Below, piece by piece: positions 53,733 through 61,090 of a stretch of 64,000 bases of DNA. The notes beneath the pieces were generated by a model. It ran no database searches and was not told where the DNA came from. It was given only the letters and a program-made list of their open reading frames with translations. The DNA comes from Paenibacillus_E sp042676385. GTDB taxonomy: Bacteria > Bacillota > Bacilli > Paenibacillales > NBRC-103111. The stretch is from NCBI RefSeq assembly GCF_042676385.1, contig NZ_JBHTHA010000036.1, positions 248,001 to 312,000 of the forward strand, read 5' to 3'. The position numbers and the translations under genes were made by a program. Every line of letters starts with the position of its first letter. Within the stretch, counting starts at the first letter, position 1.

Positions 53733-53880
53733 AACGATGTTTTGAATGCTTACAGATGAGAATAAAAGCAGTATTGTGCGCTGAGCGAAGCTGGAACGAT
53801 GATTATCATCGTAAGAGACGGGTGGGGATGTTGTCATCGTGTCTGAAACGATATTTTTCATCTTTGCAGACGAGAAGATG
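53733..53880. repeat. degenerate palindromic repeat cluster in a 440-base gene-free gap
   Basis: The stretch 53535-53977 holds no supportable gene. Within it the core AACGAT recurs at 53733, 53795 and 53847, with a fourth related start near 53825. Each is followed by a TCATC-like arm and often CAGACGAGAA or CAGATGAGAA. The clearest unit, 53796-53812 (ACGATGATTATCATCGT), is a perfect palindrome. Copies 1 and 4 align over about 40 bases with gaps. Confidence 0.5.
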
Positions 53881-53977
53881 GAATATCGACAAAGACAAGT
53901 TTGATCCCAAAACGTACGGCTTTAGATAAGGATCTGCCCATCGGCCAGATTTTCTCATTAAGGCGCCGAACGAATAG

Positions 53978-54021
53978 AAAATCCCTCTTCCTCCGCATGA
54001 TGCGGTAAAAGAGGGATTTTT
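53978..54021. terminator. terminator of acsA
   Basis: AAAATCCCTCTT and AAGAGGGATTTTT, enclosing a CCGCATGATGCGG inner hairpin. Works on both strands. Confidence 0.88.
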
Positions 54022-54037
54022 ACAAGCCTTATAGGTA

Positions 54038-55762
54038 TTAGTCTTCGATCGTGGACAAATCGCCAGTCGGCAAGTTGAGCTCCCATGCTTTGAGGACACG
54101 GCGCATAATTTTACCACTGCGCGTCTTTGGCAGTTTGTCTTTAAATTCGATCTCACGAGGCGCTGCATGTGCAGAAAGCCCTTCTTTGACGAATTTGGAT
54201 ATATCCGCTTTCAGCTCATCCGATGGGGAGAAGCCTTCGCGCAGAGCGATAAATGCTTTAATAATCTCGCCGCGCATCGGGTCCGGCTTACCGATTACAC
54301 CTGCTTCAGCTACGGCCGGATGTTCCACCAGCTTGCTCTCCACTTCAAACGGTCCAACGCGTTCGCCAGACGTATTAATCACATCGTCCACACGGCCTTG
54401 GAACCAGAAGTATCCATCTTCATCTTGATAAGCGGAATCCCCGGATACATACCAGCCCGCCAGACGGAAATACTCTTCATACTTCGCCGGATTGTTCCAT
54501 ATTTTGCGCATCATCGACGGCCAAGGTGTTTTGATGGCCAAATTCCCCATCCGGTACGGAGGAAGTACATTGCCGGCGTCATCGATAATTGCCGCTTCCA
54601 CACCTGGAATCGGACGACCCATGGAACCCGGTTTAATAGCCATAGAAGGATAATTGCAGATCAATTGCCCGCCCGTTTCCGTCATCCACCAAGTATCGTG
54701 AATACGTTGATTGTATACTTTAAGTCCCCAACGAACAACTTCCGGATTGAGCGGTTCGCCTACGCTAAGTACGTGACGAAGCGAGCTAAGATCGAATTGT
54801 TTAACGACATCGTCACCGGCGCCCATCAGCATGCGGAATGCAGTCGGAGCGCTGTACCAAACGGTTACGCCATATTTTTGAATCGTATTGTACCAATCTT
54901 GAGGACTGAAACGTCCGCCACGAATGACATTCGTAGCTCCATTAAGCCAAGGTGCGAAAATGCCATACGAGGTGCCGGTAACCCAACCGGGGTCCGCTGT
55001 ACACCAGTAGATATCATCCTCTTGAAGATCCAATACAATTTTCCCTGTATAATAGTGCTGAAGCATGGCGTTATGCACATGGAAAACGCCTTTTGGTTTG
55101 CCCGTTGATCCGGATGTATAATGAATGATAAGTCCATCTTCACGATCCACCCACTCGATATCCAGCTCTGAAGAAGCGCTCTCCATTTGCTTGAAGAAAT
55201 CCACTTGCCCTTCGCCAAGTTCGATATCTTGACCGACTAAAATGACGTGTTTCAAATGAGGAAGATCGCTTACAGGAACGCGGGATAACAAGCTTGGGGT
55301 TGTGACAATCGCAACCGCTGCGCTGTCTTCCAGACGGTCTTTGACAGCCGTTTCCATAAAAGCTTCGAACAATGGGCCTACGACGGCTCCCACTTTAATC
55401 GTACCTAAAAGCGCATAGTACAGTTCCGGGGTCCGTGGCATGAAAATGAAAACGCGCTCCCCTTTGCTAATGCCCAAATTGCGCAGCACGTTGCCAAACT
55501 GATTTGATTTCGCTTTCATTTCTCCGAATGTAATGGCTTCCTCGCGCTGATTGTCACTGTAGTACAGAGCAATCTTGTCCTTTTTGGAGGAATCCGCATG
55601 ACGGTCGATCGCTTCGTAGGCTAAGTTGATCTTGCCTGTTTCAGACCAGGAAAAGTGCTGCTCGATCTCTTTCCAATCAAACTCTGCACGAGTTTGCTCA
55701 TAATTTTTCATGTTTGGGTTAGGCGATACCGCCTCAATGAGTTCGACTTTCATTTGATCCAT
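54038..55762 (-). CDS. acsA: acetyl-CoA synthetase
   Basis: 574 aa, Bacillus AcsA length. Activates acetate to acetyl-CoA through acetyl-AMP. ATP-binding YTSGSTGKPKG near residue 215, the A5-like WWMTETGGQ near 360, and the C-terminal PKTRSGKIMRR near 548 with the catalytic Lys that AcuA acetylates in Bacillus. ATG with GAGGAGGG upstream. It is divergent from acuA-acuC, whose products control it. A cre-like site lies 25 bases before the start. Confidence 0.96.
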   Translation of the reverse strand: MDQMKVELIEAVSPNPNMKNYEQTRAEFDWKEIEQHFSWSETGKINLAYEAIDRHADSSKKDKIALYYSDNQREEAITFGEMKAKSNQFGNVLRNLGISKGERVFIFMPRTPELYYALLGTIKVGAVVGPLFEAFMETAVKDRLEDSAAVAIVTTPSLLSRVPVSDLPHLKHVILVGQDIELGEGQVDFFKQMESASSELDIEWVDREDGLIIHYTSGSTGKPKGVFHVHNAMLQHYYTGKIVLDLQEDDIYWCTADPGWVTGTSYGIFAPWLNGATNVIRGGRFSPQDWYNTIQKYGVTVWYSAPTAFRMLMGAGDDVVKQFDLSSLRHVLSVGEPLNPEVVRWGLKVYNQRIHDTWWMTETGGQLICNYPSMAIKPGSMGRPIPGVEAAIIDDAGNVLPPYRMGNLAIKTPWPSMMRKIWNNPAKYEEYFRLAGWYVSGDSAYQDEDGYFWFQGRVDDVINTSGERVGPFEVESKLVEHPAVAEAGVIGKPDPMRGEIIKAFIALREGFSPSDELKADISKFVKEGLSAHAAPREIEFKDKLPKTRSGKIMRRVLKAWELNLPTGDLSTIED

Positions 55763-55786
55763 GTTCGTAAAACCCTCCTCACAGTT

Positions 55787-55801
55787 TTAAAACGTTTTCA
55801 T
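55787..55801 (-). promoter_or_regulatory. cre-like CcpA operator before acsA
   Basis: On the minus strand, ATGAAAACGTTTTAA, one mismatch from the cre consensus WTGNAANCGNWNNCW. It lies between a TATAAT-like box near 55850 and the acsA start, a roadblock position. ccpA itself is 3 kb away. Confidence 0.65.
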
Positions 55802-55984
55802 TTTAGTGACTTTTTCGCGCAAAATGTGACCGCTTTTTGACATATTCTATTATATCATAATGGGAAATTTTCGCCTATGCCCAATTCAGCATTTATTTCC
55901 AGTGAAATGTGGTAAGATAGAAGTTGACCTTATTTGGAAAAGGAACTATTCATCATGTTGTTTTTTAAAAGGAGAGCTAAGGTT

Positions 55985-56623
55985 ATGCAGCATATCAAGA
56001 GGTATCACACGCAAAGCTTTCGCGCTGCTCCGAATCAACCAGAAATCGTCATCGAAGGACCTGTTTCGCCGGAGTGCTTGCAGGAGCTTACGATGCATGT
56101 CAAATTAGATGCCTTTCGCAAACCTCAAGAGCAGCTTGAGGCTTTAATTGAAATCGCCCAGCTGCCGGAAGGTCGCATTATATTAGCGCGAGATGGCTCA
56201 ACGATTGTCGGTTATGTTACGTTTCATTATCCCGACGAAATTGAACGTTGGTCGCAAGGCAACATGCAGGATCTGATTGAACTAGGCGCCATTGAAGTGG
56301 CTGACGATTATCGCGCCATTGGCTTAGGTAAAAAGATGATCCGCCTCGCCTTTGAAGATGAGCAGCTCGAAAATGTGATCTGCTTCACTACAGAGTATTA
56401 TTGGCATTGGGACCTGGAAAACAGCGGTTTGACCGTCTGGGAGTACCGTCAAATGATGGAGAAGCTGATGAAATGCGTCGACATGGTTTGGTTTGCTACA
56501 GATGATCCTGAAATTTGCTCGCACCCGGCAAACTGCCTGATGGTTCGGATCGGCAAAAAAGTGCCGCTCTCCTCTGTCGAGCAATTCGACCGCATTCGTT
56601 TTCAACAGCGTTTCATGTATTGA
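55985..56623 (+). CDS. acuA: acetyltransferase AcuA, AcsA-inactivating
   Basis: 212 aa, GNAT family, close to the Bacillus length of 210. Acetyl-CoA binding loop DDYRAIGLGKKMI near residue 118 (variant of RxxGxG). In B. subtilis AcuA acetylates the catalytic Lys of AcsA and switches it off; the deacetylase AcuC reverses this. ATG at 55985 with AAAGGAG about 10 bases upstream, although two upstream in-frame ATGs exist. Divergent from acsA. Confidence 0.93.
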   Translation: MQHIKRYHTQSFRAAPNQPEIVIEGPVSPECLQELTMHVKLDAFRKPQEQLEALIEIAQLPEGRIILARDGSTIVGYVTFHYPDEIERWSQGNMQDLIELGAIEVADDYRAIGLGKKMIRLAFEDEQLENVICFTTEYYWHWDLENSGLTVWEYRQMMEKLMKCVDMVWFATDDPEICSHPANCLMVRIGKKVPLSSVEQFDRIRFQQRFMY

Positions 56624-56686
56624 TTGTACCGATGGGTTCAGCATCTTTTAAATAAGTCTGGTTAGCTTCATGGGGGAGTATTGGAT

Positions 56687-57874
56687 ATGAAAAAGAAGGA
56701 ATCTAGTCCCGTCTTCATCTACGATGATCAGGAAATACAATATAAGTTTAACGAAGATCACCCGTTCAACCAAGACAGGCTCCTCATGACCGTCGACCTG
56801 CTGCGCAAAGCCGGCGCGCTCCCTGACAGCGCGCTGAGATTGCCCCGGCCCGCTAGCGATGCGGAGCTGCTGAGGGTACATGCCCCCGCTTACATCGAAG
56901 CTGTGAAAGCGCTTAGCTGCGCCGTGCCGGAGGATCGCTGGCTTCAAGAAGCGGCACGCTTCGGCCTCGATACCGACGACACGCCGTACTTCGCCGGGAT
57001 GCACGACATCACGGCGAAGGTCGTTGGCGGCTCCATCACCGCAGCGGAGCTGGTGATGTCCGGCGCCGCCTCGCACGCCCTCCATCTGGGCGGCGGGCTG
57101 CACCACGCCCTGCGCAGCAAGGGCGCGGGCTTCTGCGTCTACAACGACGCCTCGGCGGCGATTGCGCATGCCAAAGAGACGTATGGCGCGAAGGTGCTGT
57201 ACGTCGATACCGACGTGCATCACGGGGATGGCGTGCAGTGGGCCTTCTACGCCGATCCCGAAGTATGCACGCTGTCCATTCACGAGACGGGGAAATATTT
57301 ATTCCCCGGCACGGGAGCCGTGAACGAACGCGGCGAAGGCGACGCGTTCGGCACGAGCATTAACATCCCGGTAGAGCCGTACACCGAGGATGAATCATGG
57401 CTGGAGTGCTTCGGCGAGGTGCTGAACGAGACCGTCGCCCGGTTCCAGCCGGACGTCATCGTCTCACAGCATGGGTGCGACGCCCATGCCTTTGACCCGC
57501 TCGCGCATGTGCACTGCTCCATGCGCGTGTACAAAGCCATGCCCGAGCTGATCCACTCCCTTGCGCACCAATGGTGTGAAGGTCGGTGGATTGCGCTCGG
57601 GGGCGGCGGGTACGACATCTGGCGTGTCGTACCACGGGCTTGGAGCCTGCTCTGGCTCGTCATGAGCGAGCAGGCTCTCGTGCAGCAGCTGGATGCGCAG
57701 CCACAGCTGAAACTGCCCAAGGCGTGGTTAGACGCCTGGCAGGGCAAGAGTCCGGTCCAGCTGCCAGAAACGTGGCTGGACCCTGTGGAGGCTTGGGCGC
57801 CGATTCCGAGGCGGCAGATCATCACCGAAAAAAATCGGCAAACGAAAGAAATTGCCATGATGTACTTAAAATGA
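56687..57874 (+). CDS. acuC: histone-deacetylase-like protein AcuC
   Basis: 395 aa, class I HDAC fold. Zinc and charge-relay residues are visible in VLYVDTDVHHGDGVQ near residue 170 and the later SQHGCDAHAFDPL near 263. It removes the acetyl group placed on AcsA by AcuA. The ATG at 56687 has GGGGGAG 8 bases upstream; a TTG two codons earlier is also in frame. It follows acuA by 63 bp with no acuB between. Strongly GC-biased compared with acuA. Confidence 0.94.
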   Translation: MKKKESSPVFIYDDQEIQYKFNEDHPFNQDRLLMTVDLLRKAGALPDSALRLPRPASDAELLRVHAPAYIEAVKALSCAVPEDRWLQEAARFGLDTDDTPYFAGMHDITAKVVGGSITAAELVMSGAASHALHLGGGLHHALRSKGAGFCVYNDASAAIAHAKETYGAKVLYVDTDVHHGDGVQWAFYADPEVCTLSIHETGKYLFPGTGAVNERGEGDAFGTSINIPVEPYTEDESWLECFGEVLNETVARFQPDVIVSQHGCDAHAFDPLAHVHCSMRVYKAMPELIHSLAHQWCEGRWIALGGGGYDIWRVVPRAWSLLWLVMSEQALVQQLDAQPQLKLPKAWLDAWQGKSPVQLPETWLDPVEAWAPIPRRQIITEKNRQTKEIAMMYLK

Positions 57875-57896
57875 TTTCGTTTACCTTTCTTAAGAC

Positions 57897-57940
57897 AAAA
57901 GCTCAGGATCGCCGCCAAACCGGCATCTCCTGAGCTTTTT
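57897..57940. terminator. bidirectional terminator acuC / mtnN
   Basis: AAAAGCTCAGGA and TCCTGAGCTTTTT with an internal GCCG/CGGC. Confidence 0.88.
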
Positions 57941-57957
57941 CGCCCTTTTTAATACGA

Positions 57958-58659
57958 TTACAGTTGTTTCACGATATCCTCAACCATCTTGTACGAATTT
58001 TCCGAAGCTTGCACCGTGAACTCGGCGAAGTTCACATGAGCCGAACCATCCGCTTTATCCGACATGGAACGGATGACCACAAAGGGAATAGCATGCATAG
58101 AGCATACTTGAGCAACGGAAGCGCCTTCCATCTCTACGCAAGCACCATCCAGTTCTTGGTGAAGCCCGGCAACAACTTCGCGGCTGGCTATAAACTGATC
58201 GCCAGACAGTACTCTTCCCAGTTTCACTTTTCCTGCAAACAGCTTTTCACCCGAAGCTACAGCAAGTTCAACAAGCTGACGATCCGCTACAAATGTGGAT
58301 TTAGCTTCGTAAGGAATAACACCCCGCGGAAAACCAAGCGCGGTTACATCCATATCATGCTGCAAGCACTCATTGGATACGACGATGTCTCCGATGTTCA
58401 ATTCCGGATCAAGAGCCCCTGCCACGCCGGTAAAAATAATGGCTTCAACTCCAAATTCAGCTATCAGTATTTGCGTAGTTACAGCTGCATTCACTTTGCC
58501 TACACCTGTACGGCATACAACCACTTGTTTGCCGAAGTATTCGCCTTCATGAAACGTGATTCCCGCTTTTATCGTCTCTGTCACCTGGCTCATGTGGGAG
58601 AGCAACAACTGTATCTCTTCGTTCATCGCTCCGATGAGCGCGATTTTGCTCCAAGTCAT
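57958..58659 (-). CDS. mtnN: 5'-methylthioadenosine/S-adenosylhomocysteine nucleosidase
   Basis: 233 aa, the family length. Cleaves MTA and SAH to adenine and the ribosyl thiols, in methionine salvage and to relieve SAH inhibition. GAMNEEI at residues 10-16 includes the catalytic Glu, GVAGALDPELNIGD lies near 78, VEMEGASVAQV near 173, and the catalytic Asp in SMSDKADG near 197. ATG with GAGGATGG. Separated from ccpA by a probable terminator. Confidence 0.95.
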   Translation of the reverse strand: MTWSKIALIGAMNEEIQLLLSHMSQVTETIKAGITFHEGEYFGKQVVVCRTGVGKVNAAVTTQILIAEFGVEAIIFTGVAGALDPELNIGDIVVSNECLQHDMDVTALGFPRGVIPYEAKSTFVADRQLVELAVASGEKLFAGKVKLGRVLSGDQFIASREVVAGLHQELDGACVEMEGASVAQVCSMHAIPFVVIRSMSDKADGSAHVNFAEFTVQASENSYKMVEDIVKQL

Positions 58660-58690
58660 GTTTAACCATCCTCTTTTCCTTCTTTAAATG

Positions 58691-58741
58691 AGAAAACCTC
58701 TATCGCGTTAGCCCCTTCAGGAGCGCCCGCGTGTAGAGGTT
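58691..58741 (-). terminator. probable terminator of ccpA
   Basis: On the minus strand, AACCTCTA...TAGAGGTT with an inner GC-rich pairing, but only TTTTC after it. Confidence 0.55.
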
Positions 58742-58763
58742 CGTTCTGATGCAGCAACTTGCA

Positions 58764-59771
58764 TCATGAAGACTGCGCCACCGAATGACGGTGAATAATC
58801 TCATGCGGCAAAATAACTTGCATGTTATCCGTCGACTCTTTGTTCATCAATTTGGTCAGGAGACGCATCGAAACGGCGCCGATGTCATACATCGGTTGAG
58901 CGACTGTCGTTAAAGTCGGTCTTACCATAGAGGCCATACGGATGTTATCCACACTGATAACCGCAATATCTTGCGGAACTCTCAGACCATTATCTTGGAT
59001 CGTATGAATGGCGCCAATTGCCATTTCGTCCGTTGCCGAGAAAATTGCAGTCGGCCTAGGCGATAGCTCCAGAAAATGTTTCACTGCATCCACACTGGAC
59101 TCGTATCGGTAATTCCCGACACGCACATACTCGTCACGAACAGAAATACCTGCAGCTTCCAAAGCTTTCTTGTAGCCTTGATAACGGGCATAACCATTCG
59201 CCGGATCCTGTAATGTACCGGAAATCATCGCGATTTCACGGTGACCGTTAGCAATCAATACATTAACAGCATCGAATGCCGCTTTCTCATGATCAATGTC
59301 CACGGAAGGCATCGTTTGGTTTTCGTCTTTCGTTCCACACAGTACAACAGGCACGGAAGAAGTCCGGAACGCCTGAATGTGCTCTTCGGTTACAACGCCA
59401 CCCATGAACAGCAGGCCATCGACCTGTTTTTCAAGCAAGGTGTTGATTACACGAATTTCTTTTTCTTTCTTCTTATCCGCATTACACAAAATGATGTTGT
59501 AATGATACATATTCGCGATATCTTCAATTCCGCGCGCCACTTCAGCGAAAATAGAGTTGGAAATATCGGGAATGACAACACCGACCGTTGTCGTTTTCTT
59601 ACTTGCAAGACCTCTTGCCACCGCATTTGGGCGGTAACCTAGCCGTTCAATCGCTTCAAAAACTTTTTTGCGTGTTTGCGGCTTCACGTTCGGATTGTTG
59701 TTAACAACCCTGGAAACGGTCGCCATCGAAACTCCTGCTTCTCTAGCTACATCATAAATGGTTACGGTCAC
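58764..59771 (-). CDS. ccpA: catabolite control protein A
   Basis: 335 aa against 334 in B. subtilis. LacI-family: N-terminal helix-turn-helix TIYDVAREAGVSMATVSRVV and hinge helix to residue 58, then a periplasmic-binding-like core. The YRPNAVARGLA hinge and PDISNSIFAE are CcpA-like. With HPr-Ser46-P or Crh-P it binds cre sites and represses or activates carbon genes. Start is a GTG at 59771 with GGAGAGAG 9 bases upstream; ATG and TTG codons just before have none and add residues absent from homologues. Confidence 0.93.
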   Translation of the reverse strand: MTVTIYDVAREAGVSMATVSRVVNNNPNVKPQTRKKVFEAIERLGYRPNAVARGLASKKTTTVGVVIPDISNSIFAEVARGIEDIANMYHYNIILCNADKKKEKEIRVINTLLEKQVDGLLFMGGVVTEEHIQAFRTSSVPVVLCGTKDENQTMPSVDIDHEKAAFDAVNVLIANGHREIAMISGTLQDPANGYARYQGYKKALEAAGISVRDEYVRVGNYRYESSVDAVKHFLELSPRPTAIFSATDEMAIGAIHTIQDNGLRVPQDIAVISVDNIRMASMVRPTLTTVAQPMYDIGAVSMRLLTKLMNKESTDNMQVILPHEIIHRHSVAQSS

Positions 59772-59823
59772 GGTTACTCTCTCCATATTCAAAAGTATTC
59801 TGCGATCCTAGCATATTACAGTT

Positions 59824-59852
59824 ATGATACGACAAATTCAGGCATCTTGCAA
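59824..59852 (-). promoter_or_regulatory. sigma-A promoter of ccpA
   Basis: On the minus strand, TTGCAA (59847-59852), 17-base spacer and TATCAT (59824-59829). Confidence 0.7.
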
Positions 59853-59924
59853 TGAATATTGAAAATGCTTTGAAAATAATTTTACAGATTTTCATAAACT
59901 TTTTCAAATGCAGCCCTCAAAGAA

Positions 59925-59952
59925 CAAAAAACCAACCTCCAGGGAGATTGGC
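59925..59952 (-). terminator. terminator of the zinc-ribbon gene
   Basis: On the minus strand, CCAATCTCC, CT, GGAGGTTGG, then TTTTTTG. Confidence 0.82.
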
Positions 59953-59962
59953 CATACACGTT

Positions 59963-60370
59963 CTATGTCGAAATTGTACTCTGCGTAATTTGTGACAACC
60001 GCTTGCGAATTTCTTCCGTCCAAGGTTCATCGCCTAGCGATTGGGCGAGCAGCAGGATGTCCAGAAGTTCGTTGATGCGCTCCTCAACGATCTTTTCCAT
60101 GGAATCGTTCATGTGCTCTTTTTCCGTCACTTTGAGCAGCAAATAGGCAATTTCCGATAGCTCATGGAAAAAGAATTGCTGCTTCTCAGGCTTACTACCC
60201 AGCTTTCCGATTAATCCGGTCAATTCGGGTTTAACATGAGGGACAACTTCACTTCTGCCGCACGCTTCACATGAATAGATAGGCACGTTTTCAATGTCGA
60301 CTTTGTTTTGATAAATCACCGTACGCAGACGAAGGTTCATCGTGCGTCCGCACTTGCAATACTTTTGCAT
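59963..60370 (-). CDS. YgiT-like zinc-ribbon protein
   Basis: 135 aa. Two cysteine pairs, CKC near residue 4 and CEAC near 35, form a zinc ribbon at the N-terminus, followed by a mostly helical acidic region with no known domain. The zinc-ribbon type resembles that of YgiT/MqsA antitoxins, but no helix-turn-helix and no toxin neighbour are present, so this is not called a toxin-antitoxin pair. ATG at 60370 with AAGGAG 8 bases upstream. Function unknown; relatives in Paenibacillus are expected but not checked. Confidence 0.75.
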   Translation of the reverse strand: MQKYCKCGRTMNLRLRTVIYQNKVDIENVPIYSCEACGRSEVVPHVKPELTGLIGKLGSKPEKQQFFFHELSEIAYLLLKVTEKEHMNDSMEKIVEERINELLDILLLAQSLGDEPWTEEIRKRLSQITQSTIST

Positions 60371-60506
60371 CCTAAACACTCCTTCATGACAGGCGGCCTG
60401 TACACACTTTGCTTGTACTATGATATTCTACTATATCGGTCGATTTCCTTCCGAATTATGAGTAGTAGTTTTTGCCACCTATGGAAGTCGGATGCTAGAT
60501 TCACTG

Positions 60507-61037
60507 CTAGTTGACGTATTTCACAAGCTCATCCACGAAACGCTTTGAAAATGCCGGAAGATCCGGCGGGCGACGCCCTGAGATGATGTTCCGGTCGACG
60601 ACCACTTCTTCATCGACCCAAATGGCTCCCGCATTTTCGATATCGTCGCGAATGCCCGGCGTCGAAGTCATGGTGTAGCCTTTCACGATTTTCGCAGAGA
60701 TCAGAACCCAACCGGCATGGCAGATTTGTGCGATCGGCTTCGTATCGGCGTGGAACTCCTTGGTCAGGCGAAGCACATCCGGATAGCGGCGAAGTTTATC
60801 CGGAGCCCAGCCGCCCGGAACGTAGAGTCCGATATAATCGGATGAAAGAACTTCGTCAAACGCATAATCCGTTGTAATGGGTACGCCATATTTGCCATGA
60901 TAAACGGTTTTCGCCCTAGGTCCAACGATATCTACAACAGCTCCAGACTCCCTTAATCGTAGAACTGGGTACCACATCTCCAAATCTTCAAATTCCTCAT
61001 CCACGAATGCCAATACTTTTTTACCTGCTAATTCCAA
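60507..61037 (-). CDS. DJ-1/PfpI-family protein (YfkM type)
   Basis: 176 aa. DJ-1/PfpI fold with the nucleophile-elbow Cys in AQICHAGW near residue 104 and an N-terminal Glu in DEEFEDLEMW near 17. Bacterial members act as deglycases, glyoxalases or general stress proteins; older labels call them proteases. The start is a TTG at 61037 with AGGAGG 8 bases upstream. Monocistronic. Confidence 0.92.
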   Translation of the reverse strand: MELAGKKVLAFVDEEFEDLEMWYPVLRLRESGAVVDIVGPRAKTVYHGKYGVPITTDYAFDEVLSSDYIGLYVPGGWAPDKLRRYPDVLRLTKEFHADTKPIAQICHAGWVLISAKIVKGYTMTSTPGIRDDIENAGAIWVDEEVVVDRNIISGRRPPDLPAFSKRFVDELVKYVN

Positions 61038-61090
61038 TTCGATTTCCTCCTATTGTTCACTTTGGGCCCCCGCCTTTGCAGGGTTACAGT

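Noticed and set aside
53673..54168. Minus-strand ORFs of 62 and 120 residues between the PBP gene and acsA
   Set aside because: No convincing ribosome-binding site or domain; the longer one overlaps the acsA terminator and the acsA 3' end in another frame, and the region is a repeat cluster.
59963..60370. Possible MqsR/MqsA-type toxin-antitoxin antitoxin
   Set aside because: Only the zinc ribbon is shared; there is no helix-turn-helix, and no toxin-like gene is adjacent.
61050..61080. Possible fourth copy of the GGGGCTCCCC element between ptsI and the DJ-1 gene
   Set aside because: It has a GGGGGCCCAAAGTG string but lacks the paired arms and the GCTTCGAAG loop.
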